A stretch of DNA of 64,000 nucleotides from Nocardioides lacusdianchii (GTDB lineage: Bacteria > Actinomycetota > Actinomycetes > Propionibacteriales > Nocardioidaceae): contig NZ_JADHZD010000001.1 in the NCBI RefSeq assembly GCF_020102855.1, positions 456,845 through 520,844 of the forward strand, given 5' to 3'. Position 1 is the first letter of the stretch. Each line of letters opens with the position of its first letter. The position numbers were made by a program, and so were the translations under genes. Below, in pieces: positions 40,249 to 47,423 of the stretch. The notes beneath the pieces were generated by a model. That model worked only from the letters and a program-made list of their open reading frames with translations. It had not been told where the DNA came from and did no database searches.

Positions 40249-41507
40249 GCGACGACCTGCGCACCCGGATGCACCACGTGGCCGACGAGGTAACCCCGCT
40301 GCCCGTGTCCGCTGACCTCTGGCGTCGGGGACGGGCCGCCCGCCGCCGCGCGCAGGCGCTCGCGGTGGCCGCAGTCCTCGTGTTCCTGGCCTCCGTCGGC
40401 GGTGGCGTAGCGCTGTGGTCCGCGCCGGACCGGGAGGCGCGTACGGCGTCGGGCGAGGTGCCGGCCGGTGGCGCGATCCCGAGCCGGATCGAGGACATCC
40501 CCGAAGACCTCGAGGTGACCACCGACCTTGCCGTGGGGCGGGCCTCGGTGGCCTTCATCTCGGCCACCGGCGACCCGGTGGTGATCACCGCGAACGACGG
40601 CGTGCCGCGCCGGCTGGGGCTGCCGGGCTGGGCCCTCGAGCGTCGGACGCTGGCGCTGTCCCCCGACGGCCGATTCCTGGCCTACCAGCGAGTGGACGCC
40701 GGAACGACGGTCATCTCCCGGCTGGACCTCGAGACGGGCAGGGAAGAGGTGCTGCACCGTCAGCCCGGCGAGGAGCTCACCTACGACACCCTCACCTGGT
40801 CGCCCGGTGGCGAGTGGCTGGCATGGTCGTCATCCAGGTACGGCGACGTGCCGGCCGTAGGCAGGATCAGGCCGGGCGAGTCCCGCACGACGGCGCTGCC
40901 TTTCACCCCGTCCAGCGTGGCGGTCACCGACAGCGGCGCCCTGGCGCTCACCAGCATGCGGGGCGGCCTGTTCCTCCCGGTGGACGGGCAGCGAGGGCTG
41001 GGGCGGGTGACGACCGACGTGTCCGTCGGGGCCTTCGCCTTCTCGCCCGATGGCCACTACCTGTCCCTGGGCACGGAACCGGGCACCTCGTCGTCCACCT
41101 TCGACGTCCGCACCCAGGAGGTCCTGCGACACCCGTTCCCGCCGGGCACTCTGGGGAGGTCGGCGGCCAGGCCCGTGGGCTGGCTCGACGACCGGCTGCA
41201 GGTGCTCGTCGTGCAGCCCTTCGACGGGTCCGTTCCCGAGTTGGTGGTGACCACGCCAGACGTCGGCGCGGCGAGCACCTGGCGGGGTTCGGTCGGCTCG
41301 GTGTCGACCAACGGCATCGCGAACTCGCTCAGCCTGGCCGTCGACCTCATCCCCGACCTCGACGGCACCTCGTCGCAGGAGCTCACCCACGACTTCGGCG
41401 ACACGGCCGGCACTCCGCGCGACGTCTCGTGGATCATCGGCCTGGGCGTGGCCGCGGCGATCGCGCTGCTGCTGGGGTTGCGTCTGCTCTGGCGTCGGCT
41501 GACGTAG
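40245..41507 (+). CDS. Membrane-anchored beta-propeller protein coupled to sigma factor
   Basis: A 420-residue protein. A short cytoplasmic N-terminus (MSDDLRTRMHHVADEVTPLP) is followed by a membrane segment near residues 37-57, then an extracytoplasmic region of TolB/WD40-like blades (LALSPDGRFLAYQ, LTWSPGGEWLAWS, AFSPDGHYLSLG) and a C-terminal membrane segment near 395-415. The coupling (ATGA) to the sigma factor suggests a partner or anti-sigma-like sensor, though no zinc anti-sigma motif is seen. Confidence 0.7.
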   Translation: MSDDLRTRMHHVADEVTPLPVSADLWRRGRAARRRAQALAVAAVLVFLASVGGGVALWSAPDREARTASGEVPAGGAIPSRIEDIPEDLEVTTDLAVGRASVAFISATGDPVVITANDGVPRRLGLPGWALERRTLALSPDGRFLAYQRVDAGTTVISRLDLETGREEVLHRQPGEELTYDTLTWSPGGEWLAWSSSRYGDVPAVGRIRPGESRTTALPFTPSSVAVTDSGALALTSMRGGLFLPVDGQRGLGRVTTDVSVGAFAFSPDGHYLSLGTEPGTSSSTFDVRTQEVLRHPFPPGTLGRSAARPVGWLDDRLQVLVVQPFDGSVPELVVTTPDVGAASTWRGSVGSVSTNGIANSLSLAVDLIPDLDGTSSQELTHDFGDTAGTPRDVSWIIGLGVAAAIALLLGLRLLWRRLT

Positions 41508-41670
41508 ACGCGCGGACAAAGCCCGACGATCACCTCGCCGCTGAGCGTGGCCCCGGGTCGGGCCGCGGACCAATGTCCGCGCGTCCGCGCCGTCGTACGG
41601 ACCGATCGACCGCGGACCGAGCACAGCGCCGCAGCAGCGGCCGAGGCCGGCGCCGTTGGGTCCGTACGAC
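41508..41670. repeat. Two consecutive inverted-repeat elements with 55-base spacers
   Basis: Element 1: ACGCGCGGACA (41508-41518) with TGTCCGCGCGT (41574-41584). Element 2: GTCGTACGGACC (41592-41603) with GGTCCGTACGAC (41659-41670). All arms are perfect, and both spacers are exactly 55 bases and share CCGCGGACC. The pair fills the whole gap between two convergent genes. They may act as terminators for each side or as a structured RNA. Confidence 0.55.
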
Positions 41671-41673
41671 GCC

Positions 41674-42207
41674 TCAGCGCGGGTCGCGCCCGGCGAACGC
41701 CACCAGCCGGTCGTACGCCGAGGCGTCCTCCGCCACCGCGACGGGCGGACCGAAGGCCGGGCCGCGGTTGTCCGCGGTCAGCCCCTGCTGGATGAAGGCC
41801 AGCCCGCGCTCGGCCACCTCGTCGTCGAGCGGCAGCGGCTGGCCGAGCGCGCGGACGAGGTCCCAGGTGTGGACGCCGAGCTCGGCGGTCTGCCAGTCGG
41901 CCTGCGCGAGCCGGTCGTCGGGCTGGCCGTGCCAGTGGTGGATGAGGTCGTCGGCGCGTGCACGGAAGTGGGCGGCCAGGACGTGCGGCTCGACCCCGGT
42001 GCCGGCCGCCCAGTCGACCTCCTCGCCGCGGGCCAGCTGCAGGAAGTGCTGCGGCGCGGCCGCGAGGTGGTCGGCCAGCTGGCGCACGGTCCAGCCCTCG
42101 CACGGCGTCGGCCGGTCCCAGTCGTCCGCATGGACGGCGGCGAGCGCGTCTCCCGCCTGGTCGAGCGCGCGGGACAGGACGACGACGGACCGGTGCTGGG
42201 AGTCCAT
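41674..42207 (-). CDS. TIGR03086/DinB-like mycothiol-dependent-type metal-binding protein
   Basis: A 177-residue four-helix protein. The family signature is DDWDRPTPCEGWTVRQLADHLAAAP near residue 28, with further His positions in DDLIHHWHG and LGVHTWDLVRALG. The fold binds a divalent metal, and relatives include mycothiol-dependent maleylpyruvate isomerase. The reaction is unknown. It lies next to the MBL gene on the same strand, 38 bases away. Confidence 0.82.
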   Translation of the reverse strand: MDSQHRSVVVLSRALDQAGDALAAVHADDWDRPTPCEGWTVRQLADHLAAAPQHFLQLARGEEVDWAAGTGVEPHVLAAHFRARADDLIHHWHGQPDDRLAQADWQTAELGVHTWDLVRALGQPLPLDDEVAERGLAFIQQGLTADNRGPAFGPPVAVAEDASAYDRLVAFAGRDPR

Positions 42208-42245
42208 GCCCCCACTCCACTCCTGCCGGGGCGTGCGCGCAAGCC

Positions 42246-43058
42246 CTACTTCGACCCGGTGAGGTAGGCCAGCTGCGCGCGCACCGAGAGCTCCGCAGCG
42301 CCCCAGAGCACGGGGTCGACGTCGGCGTAGACGACCTCCACGATCGCGCGCGGCAGCGTCTCGTGCGGGAACTCCCCGCCCTCGCGGGCGATCGCGTGCA
42401 GGTCGCGCAGCGCGTCGCGGACCTGGTCGAGGCGCTGCTTGCGGTGCGCGAGGTAGAAGTCGAGCGCCCCGAGGGCGTCATCGATCACGGGCCCGTGGCC
42501 GGGCCACACCGACGTGATGCCCTGCTCGCCGCACAGCGCGTGGAGCCGCTCGAGGGAGGAGAGGTAGGCCCCGAGCTGGCCGTCCGGGTGCGCGACGACG
42601 GTGGTGCCGCGGCCGAGCACCGTGTCGCCGGTCAGCACGGCCCGGTCCTGCGGCACGACGAAGGACAGCGAGTCGGCCGTGTGGCCGGGCGTCGCGACGA
42701 CGTGCACCTCGAGGTCGCCGAAGGACACCACGTCGCCCTCGCCGAGCCCCTCGGAGCCGAGGCGGTGCGCCGGGTCGAGGGCGCGTACGCCGCACCCGTG
42801 CCGCTCGGCGTACTCCCTCGCGGCCTCGCTGTGGTCGGCGTGGTGGTGGGTCAGCAGCACGACGGCCACGTCGCCGGCGGCGGCGTCGATGGCGTCGAGG
42901 TGGCGGGTGATCGAGGGGCCCGGGTCGACGACCACGGAGCGCGAGGAGGACGGGTCGCGCAGCACCCACGTGTTGGTGCCGTCGAGGGTCATCACGTCGG
43001 CGTTCGGCGCCAGCACGCACGTGCCGGTGTAGCCGAAGGAGCCCCCGCTCCAAGTCAT
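42246..43058 (-). CDS. MBL-fold metallo-hydrolase (LACTB2-like)
   Basis: A 270-residue metallo-beta-lactamase fold protein: NTWVLRDP, the metal motif LLTHHHADHSE near residue 70, TPGHTADS near 124, LTGDTVLG near 142 and WPGHGPV near 185, then a C-terminal helical domain as in LACTB2. It is probably a hydrolase or RNA-processing enzyme with two zinc ions. It is last in the operon with DUF4177, RidA and Nudix genes, and matches Rv3677c in position. Confidence 0.87.
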   Translation of the reverse strand: MTWSGGSFGYTGTCVLAPNADVMTLDGTNTWVLRDPSSSRSVVVDPGPSITRHLDAIDAAAGDVAVVLLTHHHADHSEAAREYAERHGCGVRALDPAHRLGSEGLGEGDVVSFGDLEVHVVATPGHTADSLSFVVPQDRAVLTGDTVLGRGTTVVAHPDGQLGAYLSSLERLHALCGEQGITSVWPGHGPVIDDALGALDFYLAHRKQRLDQVRDALRDLHAIAREGGEFPHETLPRAIVEVVYADVDPVLWGAAELSVRAQLAYLTGSK

Positions 43059-43122
43059 TCGGGGTCCCCGCGGCGTTGTTCGGGGGAGCGCAGCGGAGGA
43101 GAAGAACGTCGTGGGGTGAAGG

Positions 43123-43983
43123 TCATCGAGAGGCCATCAGCGCGGTGTAGTGCGGCGGCGTGGACAGGATGAACTCGTCACCGTCGGCCACGACCTCGGG
43201 CATGAACATGTCGACGGTCCGGTCCTGCGCCGCCACCAGCACGGCGTCGGGGTCAGCGAGCTGTCCGATCTCGAGGCAGGTCAGCCAGGTCGGCGGCAGC
43301 ATCAGGATCTGCTCCTGCTCGACCTGGGCGACCGCGTCCAGCGCGCCCGTCCACGTCACCGACGACGACTCGGTGGACACGTCGCGGGTCACCTGCCCCT
43401 CCGGCAGCCGGGCCACGAAGAACCACGTCCGGTAGCGCCGCGGCTCGAAGACCGGGGTCAACCAGCCGGACCACGCGCCGAGCAGGTCGGTGCGCAGCAC
43501 GAGCGAGCGCTTCTCGAGGAACTCCGTCAGCGAGGTCGCGCGCGACTCCAGGGCGACCCGGTCGGCCTCCCAGTCGTCGCCCGTCGTGTCGGCGACGACG
43601 GAGTCCGCGCCGGTGCCGGCGAGCAGCACGCCGGACTCCTCAAAGGTCTCGCGCACCGCAGCACACACGAGCGCGCGTGCCTTCGGCTCCTCGCACCCGA
43701 GCCGCCGCGCCCACTCCTCGGGTGCCGGCCCGGCCCAGAGCCCGCGGTCGACCAGCTCGTCGTCGAAGTCGCGCGGATCCACGCCGCCGCCGGGGAAGAC
43801 GCACATCCCGCCCGCGAAGGCCATCGAGGTCTGCCGACGCAGGAGGTAGACGTCGGGCCCGGCGGCACCGGGACGCAGCAGCACGACCGTGGCCGCGTCG
43901 CGCGGCTCGGCCGGCGAGGCGTCACCCGAGGCGTACGCCCTGGCCTGGGCGACGAGGGCGTCGGGCAGCGGGAGGCGCTGCAC
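43123..43983 (-). CDS. Nudix hydrolase (NUDT19-like)
   Basis: A 286-residue Nudix protein. VYLLRRQTSMAFAGGMCVFPGG is followed 30 residues later by the helix AVRETFEESGVLL, an expanded Nudix box like that of NUDT19/acyl-CoA diphosphatases. The insert between the GGG and REXXEE parts is real, as the frame is clean. The GTG start directly follows the RidA stop (TGAGTG). The substrate is possibly CoA esters. Confidence 0.85.
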   Translation of the reverse strand: MQRLPLPDALVAQARAYASGDASPAEPRDAATVVLLRPGAAGPDVYLLRRQTSMAFAGGMCVFPGGGVDPRDFDDELVDRGLWAGPAPEEWARRLGCEEPKARALVCAAVRETFEESGVLLAGTGADSVVADTTGDDWEADRVALESRATSLTEFLEKRSLVLRTDLLGAWSGWLTPVFEPRRYRTWFFVARLPEGQVTRDVSTESSSVTWTGALDAVAQVEQEQILMLPPTWLTCLEIGQLADPDAVLVAAQDRTVDMFMPEVVADGDEFILSTPPHYTALMASR

Positions 43984-44439
43984 TCAGACCTCGACGACGA
44001 TCTCGACCTCGACCGGCACGTCCAGCGGCAGCACGGAGACGCCGACGGCGGACCGCGCGTGCTTGCCGGCCTCGCCGAAGACCTCGCCGAGCAGCTCGGA
44101 CGCACCGTTGGCGACCTTGGGCTGGCCGGTGAAGTCGGGGGTGGAGGCGACGAAGACGACGACCTTCACCACGCGCTTGACCTGGTCGAGCGAGCCGATC
44201 TCGGCCTTCACCGCGGCGAGCGCGTTGAGCGCGCACTGGCGGGCGCACTCGTAGCCCTGCTCCTCGCTGACCTCACCGCCCAGCTTGCCGACCGCGATCA
44301 TCTCGCCGTCACGCGCCGGCAGCTGGCCGGCGGTGAAGACGAGGTTCCCGGTGCGCGCAGTGGGCTGGTAGGCCGCGACCGGAGGCACGACCTCCGGGAC
44401 GGTGATGCCGAGCTCGGCGAGGCGCGCCTCGGCCGACAC
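43984..44439 (-). CDS. RidA family protein (reactive enamine deaminase)
   Basis: A 151-residue YjgF/YER057c/UK114 protein: LVFTAGQLPARDG near residue 34, then CARQCALNALAAVKAEIGSLDQVKRVVKVVVFVAS and VPLDVPVEVEIVVEV. The family hydrolyses reactive 2-aminoacrylate from PLP enzymes. The usual Arg of the active site (near the SRxAVGV segment, here ARSAVGVSVLP) appears present. It corresponds to Rv3678c. The GTG start is one base after the stop of the small upstream gene. Confidence 0.88.
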   Translation of the reverse strand: MSAEARLAELGITVPEVVPPVAAYQPTARTGNLVFTAGQLPARDGEMIAVGKLGGEVSEEQGYECARQCALNALAAVKAEIGSLDQVKRVVKVVVFVASTPDFTGQPKVANGASELLGEVFGEAGKHARSAVGVSVLPLDVPVEVEIVVEV

Positions 44440-44440
44440 G

Positions 44441-44596
44441 TCAGGCCGCCTTCGGGCGCTTGAGGAAGGCCACCAGACCGCCCTGGGCGTTGGTGTGGAT
44501 GGCCACCAGCTCCCAGCCGTCCTGGCCGAAGTTGTTGAGCATGAGCGCTTCGTTGTGGAGCGGAATCGGCGCCACCTGGTATTCCCACTGGGTCAT
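44441..44596 (-). CDS. DUF4177-like small protein
   Basis: A 51-residue protein: MTQWEYQVAPIPLHNEALML, then a QDGWELVAIHT core and KRPKAA end. The WEY...QDGWELV pattern is the DUF4177 signature. It corresponds in place and size to Rv3678A. It is the first gene of the DUF4177-ridA-nudix-MBL operon, with a TAGGGT box 7 bases upstream supporting the start. Function unknown. Confidence 0.82.
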   Translation of the reverse strand: MTQWEYQVAPIPLHNEALMLNNFGQDGWELVAIHTNAQGGLVAFLKRPKAA

Positions 44597-44603
44597 GGAT
44601 CGC

Positions 44604-44609
44604 ACCCTA
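44604..44609 (-). promoter_or_regulatory. -10 box of leaderless promoter
   Basis: TAGGGT on the minus strand ends 7 bases before the ATG at 44596. Confidence 0.5.
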
Positions 44610-44675
44610 CTCGGGCCCCACCGGGCGCCGCGCGGCGTCCTCCCGTGGTCTGACGTGCCGGCCGCGTCCGGCGTC

Positions 44676-44681
44676 TAGGGT
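44676..44681 (+). promoter_or_regulatory. -10 box of leaderless promoter
   Basis: TAGGGT ends 7 bases before the ATG at 44689 of the histidine kinase gene. It mirrors the divergent box at 44604-44609. Confidence 0.5.
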
Positions 44682-44688
44682 CCGCACC

Positions 44689-45852
44689 ATGCGCGATCAC
44701 CGGGACTCCCACCCCTGGCGGCTCGGCCCACGCGGCCGGTGGCTGTTCGACGCGACCCTGACCCTGGGCCTCCTCGTCACGGGGTTCCTGGGCCACCTCA
44801 CGGCCGAGGAGCCGCTCGCCGCCCTCCTGACGGCTGCCCAGGTCGCCCCGCTGTGGTTCCGCCGCGCCCACCCGAGCGCCGTCTTCGCGGTCGTCGCCAT
44901 GACGAGCGCCGCGCAGGCATCCGTCCACGACATGCCGATCTTCGGCCAGCTGGCCTTTCCGATCGCCACCTACTCCGTGGCCCGCTGGGGCCCGCGACCG
45001 CACGGCGTCGCGGCGCTGCTCGTCGGCTACATCGGGTCCGTGGTGGCCGCCTGGAGCTGGATCGGGGGCCTGGGCGCCCCGACCGTCACGCTGGACGCCG
45101 TCGTGCCCTACGTCGTCAGCATCGGCGCGATCGTCACCGCCGCATGGGCGCTCGGCTTCGCCGCGCAGCAGCGGGAGCGGTTCGTCACTTCCCTGGTCGC
45201 GCGCGCCGAGCAGGCCGAGCGGATCGCCGAGCGTGAGGTCGAGCTGGCGGCGCGCGACGAGCGCTCGCGCATCGCCCGCGAGATGCACGACGTCGTCGCA
45301 CACGGCCTGTCGGTGATCGTGGTGCAGGCCGACGGCGCCCGCTACGCCGCCGCCAAGGACCCCGACGTCGCCGTCGGCACGCTGGCGACTATCTCGGCCA
45401 CCGGACGCGAGTCCCTGACCGAGATGCGCCGGCTGCTGGGGCTGCTCCGCGACGGCGACACCGGCGTCGCGCCGCAGCCCGGCCTCGACGACGTACGCCA
45501 CCTCGTCGACGAGGCCCGCGCCGCCGGGATGCAGGTGGAGGCCGACCTCCCCGAGGAGGCCCCGGACGTCCCCGACGGCGTCGGGCTGGCGGCGTACCGG
45601 ATCGTGCAGGAGTCGCTCACCAACGTCCGCAAGCACGCGGGACCTCGCGCCTCGGTGGCGCTGCGGGTCGCCGTCGGCCGCGCGGTCGAGGTGGAGGTGC
45701 GCGACGACGGGCGCGGGGCGGCCGCGGCCTCGGACGGGCGTGGGCTGGGCGTCACCGGGATGCGCGAGCGCGCCGCGGTGCACGGCGGCACGCTGGAGGC
45801 CGGACCCGCACCGGGTGGCGGGTTCGTGGTGTCTGCGAGGCTGCCGCTGTGA
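44689..45852 (+). CDS. Sensor histidine kinase, NarL-type (HisKA_3)
   Basis: A 387-residue kinase with four to five N-terminal membrane segments (residues 20-160) and no sizeable extracellular domain. The dimerisation/phosphorylation helix is RSRIAREMHDVVAHGLSVIV near residue 188, and the ATPase region has RIVQESLTNVRKHAG, VRDDGRG and GLGVTGMRERAAVHGG. It is typical of actinobacterial kinases next to ABC exporters, sensing membrane or envelope stress. Its stop overlaps the regulator's GTG. Confidence 0.92.
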   Translation: MRDHRDSHPWRLGPRGRWLFDATLTLGLLVTGFLGHLTAEEPLAALLTAAQVAPLWFRRAHPSAVFAVVAMTSAAQASVHDMPIFGQLAFPIATYSVARWGPRPHGVAALLVGYIGSVVAAWSWIGGLGAPTVTLDAVVPYVVSIGAIVTAAWALGFAAQQRERFVTSLVARAEQAERIAEREVELAARDERSRIAREMHDVVAHGLSVIVVQADGARYAAAKDPDVAVGTLATISATGRESLTEMRRLLGLLRDGDTGVAPQPGLDDVRHLVDEARAAGMQVEADLPEEAPDVPDGVGLAAYRIVQESLTNVRKHAGPRASVALRVAVGRAVEVEVRDDGRGAAAASDGRGLGVTGMRERAAVHGGTLEAGPAPGGGFVVSARLPL

Positions 45853-46529
45853 GCGATCGGGTCGTGACGGCACCGATCCGGGTCTTCCTGGTCGACGACC
45901 AGCAGATGGTGCGCGCGGGCTTCCGGATGCTGGTGGAGAGCCAGGACGACATGGTCGTGGTCGGCGAGGCGGGCGACGGCGGCGAGGCGCTGGAACGGCT
46001 CGCGGTCACGGCCGCCGACGTCGTGCTGATGGACGTCCGGATGCCGCGGCTCGACGGGGTCGAGGCCACCCGGCGGCTGCTGGCGCAGCCCGAGGCGCCG
46101 CGGGTGATCGTGCTGACCACCTTCGACCTCGACGAGTACGCCTTCGCCGCGATCCGCGCCGGCGCCTCCGCGTTCCTGCTCAAGGACGCCGCGCCGCCCG
46201 ACCTGCTGGGCGCGATCCGGTCGGTCCAGGGCGGTGACGCAGTCGTCGCTCCCAGCACCACCCGCCGGCTCCTGGAGCACTTCGCCGCACTGCCCGACCC
46301 CGCGGCACCCGCCGCGCACGACGACCGCCTCCGACACCTCACCGAGCGCGAGGTCGAGGTTCTCACCCTCATCGCGCGCGGGCGCACCAACACCGAGATC
46401 GCGGCCGAGCTCGTCGTCGCCGAGACGACCGTGAAGACCCACGTCGGGCGGATCCTGGCCAAGACCGGCTCGCGCGACCGGGTCCAGCTCGTGGTGCTGG
46501 GCTACGAGTCCGGGCTCGTCGCTCCCTGA
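45849..46529 (+). CDS. NarL/LuxR-family response regulator
   Basis: A 226-residue regulator. Receiver: RVFLVDDQQMVRAGFRML, phospho-Asp in DVVLMDVRMPRLDG and lysine in AFLLKDAAPP. The C-terminal LuxR helix-turn-helix is LTEREVEVLTLIARGRTNTEI with TTVKTHVGRILAK. It probably regulates the ABC exporter 132 bases downstream, where heptamer repeats lie. Confidence 0.93.
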   Translation: MSDRVVTAPIRVFLVDDQQMVRAGFRMLVESQDDMVVVGEAGDGGEALERLAVTAADVVLMDVRMPRLDGVEATRRLLAQPEAPRVIVLTTFDLDEYAFAAIRAGASAFLLKDAAPPDLLGAIRSVQGGDAVVAPSTTRRLLEHFAALPDPAAPAAHDDRLRHLTEREVEVLTLIARGRTNTEIAAELVVAETTVKTHVGRILAKTGSRDRVQLVVLGYESGLVAP

Positions 46530-46554
46530 TCCACCCTCCCCACAGCGTGCCCGG

Positions 46555-46592
46555 GTCGTACCCAGGTCGTACGCCGCGCGCCGGCGTACGAC
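46555..46592 (+). promoter_or_regulatory. GTCGTAC heptamer repeats and hairpin before ABC exporter genes
   Basis: GTCGTAC occurs at 46555-46561 and 46566-46572 (11 bases apart, one helical turn) and inverted at 46586-46592. The last two form an 11-base-pair stem with a 5-base loop (46566-46592). The position between the regulator and the exporter makes it either an operator for that regulator or a terminator of the two-component genes. Confidence 0.4.
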
Positions 46593-46661
46593 CCCGGACC
46601 GACCGCAGGTCCGTGCCCGGGACCGACGATCGCGGGGCCGCCGACGACGAGCGTTGTCCCC

Positions 46662-47423
46662 ATGACGACGACACTCCCCACAGGCACACCGACCGGCACC
46701 GCCACCGCGGCCAGCGCGCGCGGGCTGACCCGCACCTACGGCGACGGGGACAGCACCGTGCACGCCCTGCGCGGCGTCGACCTCGACCTGCCCGCCGGCC
46801 GCTTCACCGCGATCATGGGCCCGAGCGGCTCCGGCAAGTCGACGCTCATGCACTGCCTCGCCGGCCTCGACGCCGCCACCTCCGGCACCATCGCCGTCGC
46901 CGGACGCGACCTCGCCGGCCTCGACGACACCGCACTGACACTCTTCCGCCGCGAGCACATCGGCTTCGTCTTCCAGGCCTTCAACCTGCTCCCGATGCTC
47001 ACCGCCGGGCAGAACATCCTGCTCCCGCTCGAGCTCGCCGGCCGGGCCGTCGACCGGGAGCGCTACGACCAGGTGGTCGGCGTCCTCGGCCTCGCCGACC
47101 GGCTCGGCCACCTGCCCAGCCAGCTCTCCGGCGGCCAGCAGCAGCGCGTCGCGATCGCCCGCGCGCTGGTCACGCAGCCCGACATCGTCTTCGCCGACGA
47201 GCCCACCGGCAACCTCGACAGCGAGGCCAGCGCCGAGGTGCTCGGCCACCTGCGCCGCTCGGTCCGCGAGCTCGGCATGACCGTGGTGATGGTGACCCAC
47301 GGCCTCGACGCAGCGGCGTACGCCGACGACGTCGTGGTCATCCACGACGGCGCGGTCACCGCGCACCTCACCGACCCCGACCAGGACGCGCTCGTCGCCG
47401 CGCTGCGCGGAGGGATCGCCTGA
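46662..47423 (+). CDS. ABC transporter ATP-binding protein (MacB/LolD type)
   Basis: A 253-residue ATPase: Walker A GPSGSGKST near residue 50, Q-loop FVFQAFNLLPMLT, signature LSGGQQQRVAIARAL, and Walker B DIVFADEPTGNLDS. The QAFNLLPMLTA...GNLD pattern is that of the FtsX-linked export family. Its stop overlaps the permease ATG. Confidence 0.95.
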   Translation: MTTTLPTGTPTGTATAASARGLTRTYGDGDSTVHALRGVDLDLPAGRFTAIMGPSGSGKSTLMHCLAGLDAATSGTIAVAGRDLAGLDDTALTLFRREHIGFVFQAFNLLPMLTAGQNILLPLELAGRAVDRERYDQVVGVLGLADRLGHLPSQLSGGQQQRVAIARALVTQPDIVFADEPTGNLDSEASAEVLGHLRRSVRELGMTVVMVTHGLDAAAYADDVVVIHDGAVTAHLTDPDQDALVAALRGGIA

